DNA of 20,558 nt, from positions 1-20,558 of the IMG/VR virus record IMGVR_UViG_3300024520_000594. One strand, 5' to 3'. How positions within the stretch are numbered: position 1 is the first letter of the stretch; every line of letters starts with the position of its first letter. Origin of the DNA: a virus. Of the stretch, positions 1-7,440 are shown piece after piece. Under the pieces are notes generated by a model that did no database searches, had not been told where the DNA came from, and saw nothing but the letters and a program-made list of their open reading frames with translations. Made by a program: the position numbers and the translations under genes.

Positions 1-45
1 CTCATCTATCCGTGCGTTTCGCGGAGTACCTAAGAGGGGGGAGGG

Positions 46-318
46 TCATCCGTGGTTCCCTCGACCGGATCCCGGCGTCAGTTGGTCTTTAAGCGTGGGG
101 AATTCGGCCGCTAATGCCCTTCTGCGCTGTCCAACGGCTTGCGGCGTATACTTTAGCCTCATACGGCCTCCAACGTCTCCTAGCGTCTTAGAGAGAGCCA
201 AGTTTGTCACTTGCGTTCCTTCTTCTGTCGGGAGAGCGAGGAGGAGCACCAGCAGTTGGATCGGGTCGTCATGCGCCATGTGTATTAGCGGACGCAGTAC
301 ATCGAGCGGGTCGGTCAT
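46..318 (-). CDS. Hypothetical protein, 90 aa
   Basis: I do not recognise this protein. The ATG at 316-318 is preferred over a longer upstream reading: it overlaps the TGA of the upstream gene in an ATGA junction and has a GGGGAG ribosome-binding site about 6 nt before it. The N-terminal half is hydrophobic and helical (residues 5-33, with a Leu-rich run). The middle (about residues 42-72, with KYTPQAVGQRRRAL) is basic and could form a helix-turn-helix-like DNA-binding unit, but this is only a pattern guess. The C-terminus is Gly/Pro-rich. It is the last complete gene of the leftward transcription unit in the window. In the 45 nt beyond it I see no supportable gene. Confidence 0.55.
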   Translation of the reverse strand: MTDPLDVLRPLIHMAHDDPIQLLVLLLALPTEEGTQVTNLALSKTLGDVGGRMRLKYTPQAVGQRRRALAAEFPTLKDQLTPGSGRGNHG

Positions 319-515
319 AGCGACTCCCCGGAGACGTCGAACCATAGGCCGATCAGCGCCAGTAGGGTAACGAACGCAACGAACGCCAGCACCTCCCATA
401 CGCGCTTCCCTATCGACGGCCTAGAGTCTTGGGCCAGCGCGCCGTGAGTAGCGGTTGGCTTCGGTCGGAGGAACGCCTTGGGCGTTCTAGGAGGTTGAGG
501 CAGAACGTATCCCAT
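315..515 (-). CDS. Small single-pass membrane protein, 66 aa
   Basis: Function is unknown. The N-terminal 40 residues are Pro- and Lys/Arg-rich. They are followed by one clear membrane segment near the C-terminus (about residues 40-60, VWEVLAFVAFVTLLALIGLW) and a short polar tail. A positive cytoplasmic side followed by a TM segment suggests N-in topology. The ATG at 513-515 is chosen over the GTG at 516-518 because the AGGGGG motif then has better spacing and forms the TGATG stop/start overlap also seen at the next junction. The 3' end overlaps the following gene by 4 nt. Confidence 0.6.
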   Translation of the reverse strand: MGYVLPQPPRTPKAFLRPKPTATHGALAQDSRPSIGKRVWEVLAFVAFVTLLALIGLWFDVSGESL

Positions 516-712
516 CACCGCCCCCTCATGTTGTAGTTAACAAAGTTTGCGATCATTAGTTTCCGCGGCTCATCGGTTCGTTTCTCATCCGGTTTCATAT
601 AGTCCCAATCCCGGCTGACCTTAGTCTTTTTCCAGAAGTCTCGCGAGCCTTGATCCACCAACGCTTTTAGATCTTCGGAGCCGCCCAGCCGGTTTAGTTC
701 TAGCAGGCTCAT
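515..712 (-). CDS. Hypothetical protein, 65 aa
   Basis: Short, charged and soluble-looking protein of unknown function (MSLLELNRL start, basic MRGR end). It has many Asp/Lys/Arg residues and no membrane segment. The ATG at 710-712 is favoured over the in-frame GTG at 713-715 because the G-rich ribosome-binding site (GGGGG) sits about 6 nt upstream. It overlaps the upstream gene by 1 nt (TGATG) and the downstream gene by 1 nt in the same way, so it is translationally coupled on both sides. Confidence 0.55.
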   Translation of the reverse strand: MSLLELNRLGGSEDLKALVDQGSRDFWKKTKVSRDWDYMKPDEKRTDEPRKLMIANFVNYNMRGR

Positions 713-942
713 CACTCGCCCCCTTTCACTCGTTCGTCAACGCCAACGTTCACCCGTTTTTGCATCGCCATCAGCGCCGCGTTGGACTGGGCTCGATCGG
801 CCACGGCCATCCGAATAGCACCGGCAATAATTTTATCAACATCCGCGCTCGTTACGCAATCCGCTTCGACGTCTCCGGGAACGTCGACCCATAGCCGGTT
901 CTCAATCCACTCGGCCATCCACTTCTCGACTGGCCTGTTCAT
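712..942 (-). CDS. Hypothetical protein, 76 aa
   Basis: Unknown function. The start is placed at the ATG at 940-942, giving MNRPVEKWMAEWIENRLW. It has a GGGAGA ribosome-binding site and forms an ATGA overlap with the stop of the upstream gene. A longer reading to about 1152 would run through the upstream gene in another frame and is not supported. The protein is predicted mostly helical, with an Ala/Met-rich helix around residues 38-62. There are no recognisable catalytic motifs. Confidence 0.6.
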   Translation of the reverse strand: MNRPVEKWMAEWIENRLWVDVPGDVEADCVTSADVDKIIAGAIRMAVADRAQSNAALMAMQKRVNVGVDERVKGGE

Positions 943-1169
943 ATCGTTCTCCCGAATACGTCCCGCACAACGTCCCGGAACGAGCGACACGGCGCAGTCC
1001 CTTTGTTCTGGTTGTCGGCCAGTCCCGCTTCGTAGAAGGCACGGCACGTTTTCTTGAATGCGAGCTTCGGCAAGGCCACCATCTCCTTCTTTCCTTCTTT
1101 CCGTTTCCCTTGGCGCTTGAGTCCGGGAGTCCGGGTGCTGATCTGGCTCCATCGTTTATGAAAGCTCAT
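939..1169 (-). CDS. Small basic hypothetical protein, 76 aa
   Basis: Unknown function. The first 30 residues are strongly basic (KRQGKRKEGKKE), which would suit nucleic-acid contact. The rest (ALPKLAFKKTCRAFYEAGLA, then APCRSFRDVVRDVFGR) looks like a compact helical domain. The ATG at 1167-1169 has GGGAGG about 7 nt upstream and overlaps the stop of the 161-aa gene as ATGA. The downstream gene overlaps it by 4 nt in the same style. I cannot place it in a family. Confidence 0.6.
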   Translation of the reverse strand: MSFHKRWSQISTRTPGLKRQGKRKEGKKEMVALPKLAFKKTCRAFYEAGLADNQNKGTAPCRSFRDVVRDVFGRTI

Positions 1170-1651
1170 TTCGCGGCCTCCCGTTTGGCTAGGTCGTGGG
1201 CGTCCAGATCGGCCTCAGTCGCGTGCCAACTTCCGTCCCAATTGGATCGCCACCGCACCGCCAGACGTTCCCGGAGCGAATCTATACAAGCGCGCGCATC
1301 GTGCGCCAACTCCTCTACATCGTAGTGACAACCTTCATCGAACAGGTGGCTGTAATCGCACCCCGCTTTGATCACCTCGCCGTCCATGCAATCGTAGTAG
1401 GTGATGCCGCCGTGCCAAACGAGATCTGCCCAGCGCGATTCTGTATAGTCATACCGCGCCCAGGGCTTGACGTCCATGTCGGCCTCCACTACCCACGCGC
1501 CGCGTTCCGCTTCCGGGATCGCTTCGATGGGCAACAGGATATAGAAGCACCAGCAACTTTCCCTGTCGTGATTCGAATGGCGCGAGATTAGGAACGTGAT
1601 GCCCTCGTGCTCGCCGCGCCATTCCTCTTTGTACTCAAGTTTCTTTTTCAT
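1166..1651 (-). CDS. Conserved-looking phage protein, 161 aa
   Basis: I do not know the function. The protein has a highly basic start (MKKKLEYKEEWRGEH), a hydrophobic strand-like segment (CWCFYILLPIEAIPEAERG, about residues 34-52) and a Trp/Tyr/Cys-rich middle. A distinctive block AGCDYSHLFDEGCHYDVEEL (about residues 96-115) is followed by a helical HDARACIDSLRERL. That block resembles a family of small proteins I recall from phage early regions, but I cannot name it. An AGGAGA ribosome-binding site lies about 9 nt before the ATG at 1649-1651. It starts 4 nt after the helicase stop, so it is probably co-transcribed with the replication genes. Confidence 0.7.
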   Translation of the reverse strand: MKKKLEYKEEWRGEHEGITFLISRHSNHDRESCWCFYILLPIEAIPEAERGAWVVEADMDVKPWARYDYTESRWADLVWHGGITYYDCMDGEVIKAGCDYSHLFDEGCHYDVEELAHDARACIDSLRERLAVRWRSNWDGSWHATEADLDAHDLAKREAAK

Positions 1652-1655
1652 CGTT

Positions 1656-3098
1656 CTAGTCTCCTTTCTTTAAGTCCATCGCCAGCGGTCGCTTGACCAG
1701 CTCGCTTTGGATGGTAGTTAATTGATCTGCGAATGTTACGTCGCGTTGAACGAACGCCATCCGCGTTCTAAACTTTCCGTGGCGCCACTCCGCGGCCTCC
1801 GGGTTTCGAACGAGGTCATACCCGCGGTCGGCCATCTTGAAGTGGAAGTGTTTCGTATTGAGTTGTTTGATCAGCGCCTCCGCATCGTCAAAGACGCCTT
1901 CGGCCGCTTGAACGAACTGGGTGAGATCCCGGTGGAAGATCACGGCCGGTTTCTTCTTCTCAAATACCGTTTCAATATACTCTTCAAGGAGGTTGTCCAC
2001 GATCGTTCGCCGCACCTGCGTGGAGCTTTCGATGACGGCCTGTTTTCCTCGCGTCATCGGAGGCGGCGCGGAGACGTTGAACTTGGATATATCGCGAACG
2101 AGGAGCCACTTGATTACATGGGCCGTTCCCGCGCCCTCTAGCCACTTGTACAGCTTCTCAAAATAGTCCGGTTCAAAGAAGTTGCCCAGCTTCGGATCCT
2201 TCGCGGCGCTCGTCATAACGAACAGCCGCCGATCTTCGGCCGGGATATACATGCCCAGTGGATCGTTCGTCGTTAGGATAACGTGGCACAGGTTTCGAAT
2301 GTGAATCGTGTTCGCGTATTTGAGCGTCATCGGTAGCATCTCCGGGGGCGAGGCGAGGAGCGGCTTCAAGACGTTATAAAAGTTGCTTGCTTTATGATCC
2401 TCATCGTGGGGTCGCACCTCGTTGATCACGAGGAGAACGGACTTGAGGAAACCGTTGTATGAGGCGGTGATCGTATCCGGGTCCACCTCCGCGGAATTCC
2501 ACTCACCCACGCCGCGGCGAATCGGGAGCAACGCGGTATCCTTCCCGATGCCTTGGGAACCGGCCATCACGATTCCGTGGTTCACTTTCTCATCCGGCCG
2601 CTGGAGCGCGTGGGCACAGAAGTCGAAAAAGCGTTCATGCTCGATCGGATCCGGGTACAGCTTTTTTACATGGTCCGTCCACGGCGTAGGATCGGCCTTG
2701 CCCTTGGGGAGATCGTGGACCGGTTCGATATACGAGTTGAAGCAGATCGCGCCCTTGATCCGTAGCGCGCCGCGTTCGGTCATGACGACATTCTCCACGA
2801 GCCGCGGCAATCCCGGCCACCACGTCGATCCCTCGACCGTCAAGCCGGTGTCCACGTCGTTTATCGCCGCGGAGGGGGCGAACTGTTTTGGCTCTCCGCT
2901 TCGGCCGTCCGGTCGCGTGGGCCATTCGCTTTTCGGGATCGCTCCGTCAACGCTCTTGGAGGCGAGGAGGTGGCCGGTAGTTACGTCCCAATATTTTTCC
3001 TGTTGTTCGTCGTATCGAAAATCATTCATGGTTCGAACGCGGCGCTGGAATTCACCCTCGCACTCCGCCGCGATCGCTTCAAGTTCACTATCGTTCAT
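1656..3098 (-). CDS. SF3/VirE-like replicative helicase (primase-associated)
   Basis: Probable ATP-dependent replicative helicase acting at the phage fork with the primase encoded just upstream. Visible motifs are the Walker A GSQGIGKDT at residues 180-188, the Walker B-like LLVINEV at 222-228, the sensor-1-like ILTTND ending at 279, and the arginine-rich EDRRLFV near 288-294. This order fits the phage VirE/DUF5906-type SF3 helicase group. The 170-residue N-terminal part has no clear catalytic motif and may contact the primase. About 180 residues follow the ATPase core, with a Lys-rich end. The 480-aa length is normal for the group. The gene overlaps the primase stop by 11 nt, so the two are translationally coupled. 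Confidence 0.85.
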   Translation of the reverse strand: MNDSELEAIAAECEGEFQRRVRTMNDFRYDEQQEKYWDVTTGHLLASKSVDGAIPKSEWPTRPDGRSGEPKQFAPSAAINDVDTGLTVEGSTWWPGLPRLVENVVMTERGALRIKGAICFNSYIEPVHDLPKGKADPTPWTDHVKKLYPDPIEHERFFDFCAHALQRPDEKVNHGIVMAGSQGIGKDTALLPIRRGVGEWNSAEVDPDTITASYNGFLKSVLLVINEVRPHDEDHKASNFYNVLKPLLASPPEMLPMTLKYANTIHIRNLCHVILTTNDPLGMYIPAEDRRLFVMTSAAKDPKLGNFFEPDYFEKLYKWLEGAGTAHVIKWLLVRDISKFNVSAPPPMTRGKQAVIESSTQVRRTIVDNLLEEYIETVFEKKKPAVIFHRDLTQFVQAAEGVFDDAEALIKQLNTKHFHFKMADRGYDLVRNPEAAEWRHGKFRTRMAFVQRDVTFADQLTTIQSELVKRPLAMDLKKGD

Positions 3099-4044
3099 AT
3101 TCGGTCCAGCTCCCTGCGTTGTGATTTATCAATTCTAAAAGTTCTGTCTGTTCGTCGGCCAGCCATTCGGTAAGCTCCCGCCACCCTCGATCCTGGCACG
3201 CGCCGTGGAAGCATTTGAACGCTCCAAACCATCCGTTGTCGCCGTCCGGGATCCGAATGGCCGCGCCGTTATCGACGGAGCCGGTGTGCTCTCCGACCCA
3301 CGGGCAAATACAGTCAGCCCAACCGGCCATATCCGCTTCCCGCTTCATCATCCCCGCGCCTTTCAACGCGCCGCGGACGGAAACGAACGCGCGTATGTTA
3401 TCGGCCTTGGCCGCTGTAGCTCCCCTAGGCACCCTAGGACCAGCCACCTTTAGGTCGAGGCCGAAAGCCGTTGCGAGCTTTTCGACGCTGTAGCGGCGCT
3501 CTGGCGCCCATTCTTCGCACCTCACCGCCCACCCTCCGTGCTTCGGCTTTCCGTTGACGCCGATCGGAGGCCGGAACACCCGATTCACTCCGGCCATCCC
3601 GGTATCCTGTCCCAGAAACTCCTTCGCGATAAAGGCGCGGATGAGAGCCTCAAAGCGGACCAAGCTCAATTCGGGTTTGTCGAATATGTAAACGGCCTGG
3701 AAATTATCCTTCGACGTTTCGATGAGGGCGGTGGGAGGAGCCGCGGCGATCGTACTCAGCGGAAACTTAGCGGCCGCGCCGTCGCCTAGGTCATCGATCA
3801 TGAGGAGCAAGCCACCCGCGAAATTCTCCTTGCGCCTCCGGTACTCGCCGCGCGCGTTCTGCTTCATCGCGCTCACGCACACGTAGATGTTCGCTTTATC
3901 ATCGAGGCAGTCAACGCGGTTTAGGATCCGCGCGCGCCACTTCCCTTTCTGGTCGCCGTTCGGATCGCCGCGGAACGAGCATTCCATGACCCTCGACCCT
4001 TCCGGGCAGAGGTTCTTCATCGCAGTTAAAAATTCATCTATCAT
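3088..4044 (-). CDS. AEP-like DNA primase with C-terminal zinc motif
   Basis: Probable primase that makes primers for phage replication. The core resembles archaeo-eukaryotic primase/RepB-type proteins: a hydrophobic strand ending in acidic residues (LLLMIDDLGDG, D84/D85/D88) and a downstream block with NRVFRPPIGVNGKPKHGGW (about 154-172). The C-terminal part holds a putative zinc site, CICPWVGEHTG with C247 and H253, then KCFHGAC with C278 and C283. I recall this arrangement from phage primases paired with VirE/SF3 helicases. The start is uncertain: a TTG at 4057-4059 would add five residues, but the ATG at 4042-4044 is preferred. Neither has a strong ribosome-binding site. The helicase gene overlaps the 3' end by 11 nt. 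Confidence 0.75.
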   Translation of the reverse strand: MIDEFLTAMKNLCPEGSRVMECSFRGDPNGDQKGKWRARILNRVDCLDDKANIYVCVSAMKQNARGEYRRRKENFAGGLLLMIDDLGDGAAAKFPLSTIAAAPPTALIETSKDNFQAVYIFDKPELSLVRFEALIRAFIAKEFLGQDTGMAGVNRVFRPPIGVNGKPKHGGWAVRCEEWAPERRYSVEKLATAFGLDLKVAGPRVPRGATAAKADNIRAFVSVRGALKGAGMMKREADMAGWADCICPWVGEHTGSVDNGAAIRIPDGDNGWFGAFKCFHGACQDRGWRELTEWLADEQTELLELINHNAGSWTEYER

Positions 4045-4112
4045 AGATCGGTCTTTCAAAAATTAGGGCAGACTATTTCAAGCGGCCTGCCAGCGCCTTC
4101 GACTAGGGAAGT

Positions 4113-4142
4113 CCACCGGGAGCCAAGGGGGCTATCCGGTGG
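4113..4142 (-). other. Intercistronic RNA hairpin between SSB-like gene and primase
   Basis: On the transcript strand there is a 7-bp outer stem (CCACCGG with CCGGTGG), a 1x2 internal loop, a 4-bp inner stem (AGCC with GGCT) and a 5-nt loop. It sits in the 112-nt gap between the SSB-like gene and the primase, one of the larger gaps in the early region. There is no U-tract after the stem, so a classic Rho-independent terminator is unlikely. It could instead be an RNA-processing or attenuation hairpin that lowers primase/helicase expression relative to the SSB-like protein. Confidence 0.45.
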
Positions 4143-4156
4143 TGAGTTTCCCCAAC

Positions 4157-4987
4157 CTAGAATTTTCCGTCAGCCTCCTCGCCTTCGGCCGGTTCGTAAT
4201 TCGCTTTGGCCTCGCCCGCGATGATCTGATCGTGGAAGGCTTTCCCCGCGGCGTACAAGTCGCCATCTTCGATGAAGCCATCGGCCTCAAAGCGAACGCC
4301 GTACCACGATCCTTGGTCATTACTTTCCAGCACCGTAGTGATCTTGATTTTGCTCATCCACGTGGGAGGAGACTGGAGGCCGTTTGCCGTCTCAACGCGC
4401 GCCTCCGTCAAGATCGACATCAACTGCTTCGACTTCTTGATCTGGGTCGAGACTAACGAGAGGAGAACGGGTGACGCTTTCCCATCCTCGACCAACAGAC
4501 CGAAGTGGCCGCGGGTGTCGGCGTATCGTGACGACTTCTTCGGGTTCACCTTCCCGTTATCATCGGGCTGGTACAGCGCGCCGTCGACCAACACAGCCTT
4601 TCCTTCGGCGCGTAACGCGGCGACATCTTCCGGCAGGTACTCTCCGCCAAATCCGCCATCCTCGTTGCGAGGAGCCCAAAGCAGGAAGCGGCGTTGGAAG
4701 GCGCAAGGGAGAAAAGTCACACCCTTCTTCTTTCCATCGTACAACCGGCCGGTGACCGTATTGAGTAGCATCCCCGGCGCGGCGTTCGCATCGTACTCCG
4801 GCGCGGCTTCATCGACTTGAGGCGAGGTCTTTTGGATCACCCGGAGGAACGGAATCGCAAATGATTCCTTATCCGCTCCCTCCATCCCCGCGCCCGCGTC
4901 GCCTGCGAAGTCGATCGGTGCCGCGGGGAGGTTTGTCTTGCCGGCCTTTGCCGGCGTTTTCTTGCTAGTAGCTTTCTTAGTAGCCAT
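4157..4987 (-). CDS. Probable ssDNA-binding protein, 276 aa
   Basis: Likely a phage single-stranded DNA-binding or related replication accessory protein; this is an inference. The first 18 residues are Lys/Ala/Thr-rich (MATKKATSKKTPAKAGK). The core has a conserved-looking FAIPFLRVIQKTSPQVDE segment (about 43-60), Gly/aromatic-rich beta-like stretches (LLWAPRNEDGGFGGEY) and SLVSTQIKKSK. The end is acidic and finishes in Phe (EPAEGEEADGKF). An acidic tail with a final aromatic residue is typical of bacterial SSB and T7 gp2.5-like proteins. Start choice: the ATG at 4985-4987 has AAGGAGA about 6 nt upstream; the longer in-frame reading runs into the upstream gene. The position just before primase and helicase supports a replication role. 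No RecT or Erf signature was seen. Confidence 0.6.
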   Translation of the reverse strand: MATKKATSKKTPAKAGKTNLPAAPIDFAGDAGAGMEGADKESFAIPFLRVIQKTSPQVDEAAPEYDANAAPGMLLNTVTGRLYDGKKKGVTFLPCAFQRRFLLWAPRNEDGGFGGEYLPEDVAALRAEGKAVLVDGALYQPDDNGKVNPKKSSRYADTRGHFGLLVEDGKASPVLLSLVSTQIKKSKQLMSILTEARVETANGLQSPPTWMSKIKITTVLESNDQGSWYGVRFEADGFIEDGDLYAAGKAFHDQIIAGEAKANYEPAEGEEADGKF

Positions 4988-5012
4988 GTCTGTCTCCTTG
5001 TTCTGGTTTCGG

Positions 5013-5510
5013 TTAATTGATTTTTGCTTTACTGAAGGGGCGCACGTTGAACAGGTCCGCGGGTACAGGTTCGCCCGCGGCCATCCGTTCTTTGACGAAC
5101 GCCTTGAGGGTCGAGGGGTGGACTTTCTCCAACAACTCCACATCGTCGTAATGGGCGGCGATCTCCTCCCGGACGGCCTCCGCTTTGTTCCGATCGCCGC
5201 GGCCGAATTCGATGGACACGACCGTCTTAATCAAGCCGCCAAAGTTATTTGCCAGCAGCCACCGCAGAGCGCCATAGCGCGTCTTTTCAGTGATCGCCGC
5301 TTCGACGTCTTTCACCACCGCGATCTTCTCACCGGTCGACAGGGTGAAATCCTTCAGCCCCAACTCCTCCATCAGCGCGGGTAGATCCTCGCGCTCAAGC
5401 GAAAGCAGTTCTTTTTTATGAGCCTTCAATTCGTCATCGAGGCGCTTGACCACCGCTTGTTTTTCCACCAGCAGTTTCGCCAGCTTCTGTACTCGTTCTA
5501 ATTCACTCAT
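5013..5510 (-). CDS. Conserved phage coiled-coil protein, 165 aa
   Basis: Function unknown. Residues 1-45 form a likely coiled coil with heptad-like Leu/Val spacing (MSELERVQKLAKLLVEKQ). A mixed alpha/beta part follows (FTLSTGEKIAVVKDVEAAI). The C-terminal block VSIEFGRGDRNKA ... KVHPSTLKAFVKERMAAG resembles a phage family usually found next to ssDNA-binding and helicase genes; this is from memory and not searched. The ATG at 5508-5510 is chosen because AAGGAA precedes it at good spacing, whereas the longer reading starts inside the leader. The downstream SSB-like gene follows after a 25-nt leader with its own strong ribosome-binding site. Confidence 0.75.
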   Translation of the reverse strand: MSELERVQKLAKLLVEKQAVVKRLDDELKAHKKELLSLEREDLPALMEELGLKDFTLSTGEKIAVVKDVEAAITEKTRYGALRWLLANNFGGLIKTVVSIEFGRGDRNKAEAVREEIAAHYDDVELLEKVHPSTLKAFVKERMAAGEPVPADLFNVRPFSKAKIN

Positions 5511-5536
5511 GCTCGTTCCTTTCTTTTCTTCGGTTC

Positions 5537-5884
5537 TCAAAAATTGATTTCAGATACGTTGTAGCGTTGCTCGATCCGATCCCACCGGAGGAGGCTGATG
5601 AAGCCGTGGTGATCTTGGATGTAGTGCGCGGCCGCGGCGATCAACGGGATGTCCCCAACGCACAGCAGGTAATACTCTCCAAGGGGATCCGTCAACTCAT
5701 CGTCAATCCCCGTTTCGATACGCTCGATTTGGCTTTGGATATCGGCTCCGGCCGCGGCTTCATCGACCAGCAGGATCAGATCGCCGAATTGGGAAGCGGC
5801 GTTCACGTCGATCGTCGGCACGCGCGTCGACGTCGCCTTGTCCCAGCGGGTGGGGATGGATGGTATAAAAACTTTCTTCAGCAT
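5537..5884 (-). CDS. Conserved small phage protein, 115 aa
   Basis: Unknown function. The C-terminal half carries EYYLLCVGDIPLIAAAAHYI followed by a segment with LLRWDRIEQRYNV. This pattern (a GDP/GDI turn, a small Ala-rich helix, then a conserved W-D-R) occurs in small phage proteins near helicase genes, though I cannot name the family. Of two in-frame ATGs 6 nt apart, the downstream one (5882-5884) is chosen because the AGGAGA site is about 6 nt before it and almost touches the upstream one. It follows the SNF2 helicase across a gap that holds a REP-like palindromic element. Confidence 0.7.
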   Translation of the reverse strand: MLKKVFIPSIPTRWDKATSTRVPTIDVNAASQFGDLILLVDEAAAGADIQSQIERIETGIDDELTDPLGEYYLLCVGDIPLIAAAAHYIQDHHGFISLLRWDRIEQRYNVSEINF

Positions 5885-5902
5885 AGTCATTCTCCTTTTT
5901 CT

Positions 5903-5957
5903 CTCTACCCCAACCCTCCCCTAAATCCTCGCCGGAGGAAAGGGGAAAGAAGGGGCG
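5903..5957. repeat. REP-like palindromic intergenic element
   Basis: The gap between the SNF2 helicase and the next gene contains a CCCCAACCC-type pyrimidine stretch, a stem-loop and then a GGGGAAAGAAGGGG-type purine stretch. The hairpin is CCCC/GGGG (5918-5921 with 5942-5945) around TCCTC/GAGGA (5926-5930 with 5935-5939), with a GCCG loop. This architecture, and its characteristic frame translation PLSSGEDLGEGWG, closely resembles the extragenic palindromic elements spread through many bacterial chromosomes. Only one copy is visible here. It may have been picked up from a host genome. Confidence 0.5.
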
Positions 5958-5973
5958 CGGGGTATCTTTCGTT

Positions 5974-7440
5974 TCACAGGTGGTCGAGGATCGCCGCGGC
6001 AACTTCCTCTTTCGCTTGGAGGGAATTTGCTACATGTTCATCGATGGTATCGCGCGCGACGATATTGACGATGACGACGTTGCGCTGGGTTCCGATCCGG
6101 TGGGCGCGATCCTGGGATTGTAAATATCCCTCCAGCGAATATCCCCAGCTGTAATAGATCACCGTGCTGGCCGCGGTAAGCGTCAACCCCGTCTCCGCGG
6201 CGCGGGTCGCGAGGAAGATATCAGCCGCGCCGTTTTGGAACGCCTCCACCGCCTCCTCCCGGTCGCGATCTTTCGTGGGGCCGTAGTATTCCGCCACGAC
6301 AAACCCATCCTTTCGGAGCGCCGCGCCCACCGTTCGAATCTCCTCTTGGAATTGGCACCACACAATGATCTTCCCGTCCGGGTTGGCGTCCGCGATCGCG
6401 CTCATCAGCGCCGTCATCCGCGGCTTTGCTTCATCGGCCTGGATCGTCGTGGCCTCGCCGTCCACCATGATAAATCCGCTGGTGATCTGTTGGAGTTTAT
6501 TCACCATCGTTAGGGCTGTGAAGGTATCAATCTCCCCATCGTCGCGTTCATACCGCATCTCCGTTTTGATCTGGTCGTGGAGGCGGCGTTGCTTCGGCGA
6601 TAGCTCATAGGGCAACGTCTGATAAATCTTCTCCGGGAGATCGAGGCAGTCAGCCTTCAGAACGCGGTAGGTGTAGGGAGCCATCAGCCCCCGTAGCTTG
6701 TCCAGGTTCTTATACTTCGGCCTCCCTTCGCGATCCTTGGCGACGATCTGAGGGTTGCCGCGGCCGCGGCTCCGTTCCCGGATCTCTTGGACCAGTCGGT
6801 GGTTCGCCGGTAACAACTCCGCATACTCCGCGGTGAAGGATCGGAAGGAGGTGGTGCCTAGTAAACCGGCCGCGAGGAATTCGAATTGGCCAAACAAATC
6901 CAACGGGCTGTTCGCGACCAACGTACCGGAGGCGATGCGACGGCTGGTGGCGAATTCGGATAACACCAGCACCTTCTTCGATCGCGCGGCCGATGGGTTT
7001 TTAATCCGCTGGCTCTCATCCACGATAAGCATACAGCGCCGGATCTTCAGGAAGCGCATCGCCATCGCGAATCCAGCTTTGGTATTTACCGCATCGACGT
7101 TCATCGCGAAGATCGCCAACGGCTCCTCCTCGATGTTCGCTTCCACCGCACGCTCCATCGCACGGCCGTGGCGCTTCCCGGATCCCGAAAGCCAGAAGGA
7201 GGTGATGGCCGGCGTGGACATATGGGTCGGGATCTCGCGAGTGATCCAGTTGGTGTGGACTCCTTTGGGGGCGATGATAAGAGCGCCGTTGATTTTCCCG
7301 GCCGCGAATTGGCGTTCAATATCGTCAATGAGCATCCACGTTTTCCCGGTGCCCTGTTCGGCTCCTAGCGCGTAGAATTCCGGGTTGGCGGTAAGACGGC
7401 GCGCGCCCTCCTTCTGGTGATCGAACGGTTGGGTGCGCAT
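5974..7440 (-). CDS. SNF2-family SF2 DNA helicase/translocase
   Basis: ATP-dependent DNA translocase of the SNF2/SF2 type, probably acting in phage DNA replication, recombination or repair. Motifs in order: Q-motif-like FDHQKEGA (6-13), motif I GAEQGTGKTW (26-35), motif Ia LIIAPKGVHTNW (54-65), motif II VDESQRIKNP (DESQ in place of DEAH, 140-149), motif III-like RIASGTLV (168-175), then the second RecA lobe with KIIVWCQF (357-364), TRAAETGLTLTAA (412-424) and motif VI QSQDRAHRIGT (441-451). The 488-aa length fits the compact phage version without accessory domains. The start codon overlaps the upstream TAA as TAATG. The VRR-NUC nuclease gene lies two genes upstream, a common phage pairing. 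Confidence 0.93.
   Translation of the reverse strand: MRTQPFDHQKEGARRLTANPEFYALGAEQGTGKTWMLIDDIERQFAAGKINGALIIAPKGVHTNWITREIPTHMSTPAITSFWLSGSGKRHGRAMERAVEANIEEEPLAIFAMNVDAVNTKAGFAMAMRFLKIRRCMLIVDESQRIKNPSAARSKKVLVLSEFATSRRIASGTLVANSPLDLFGQFEFLAAGLLGTTSFRSFTAEYAELLPANHRLVQEIRERSRGRGNPQIVAKDREGRPKYKNLDKLRGLMAPYTYRVLKADCLDLPEKIYQTLPYELSPKQRRLHDQIKTEMRYERDDGEIDTFTALTMVNKLQQITSGFIMVDGEATTIQADEAKPRMTALMSAIADANPDGKIIVWCQFQEEIRTVGAALRKDGFVVAEYYGPTKDRDREEAVEAFQNGAADIFLATRAAETGLTLTAASTVIYYSWGYSLEGYLQSQDRAHRIGTQRNVVIVNIVARDTIDEHVANSLQAKEEVAAAILDHL

Noticed and set aside
1-45. Possible start of another gene at the left edge (ATG at 3-5)
   Set aside because: Only two codons remain in the window and the upstream sequence has no clear ribosome-binding site, so nothing can be supported.
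2422-3138. Long plus-strand ORF of 238 codons
   Set aside because: It is antisense to the SF3 helicase, whose Walker and sensor motifs are intact on the minus strand. High-GC coding sequence often leaves the opposite strand open; the product has no recognisable domain and the neighbours are all minus.
4272-4820. Plus-strand ORF of 182 codons
   Set aside because: It lies opposite the SSB-like gene, has no ribosome-binding site that I can see, and has a low-complexity Ser/Arg-rich product.
5760-6002. Minus-strand ORF of 80 codons through the helicase 3' gap
   Set aside because: It reads through the REP-like element (PLSSGEDLGEGWG), a known artefact of such repeats, and overlaps two better genes.
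6755-7375. Plus-strand ORF of 206 codons
   Set aside because: It lies opposite the SNF2 helicase motifs I-III and gives a Ser/Arg/Pro-rich product without domains; treated as a shadow.
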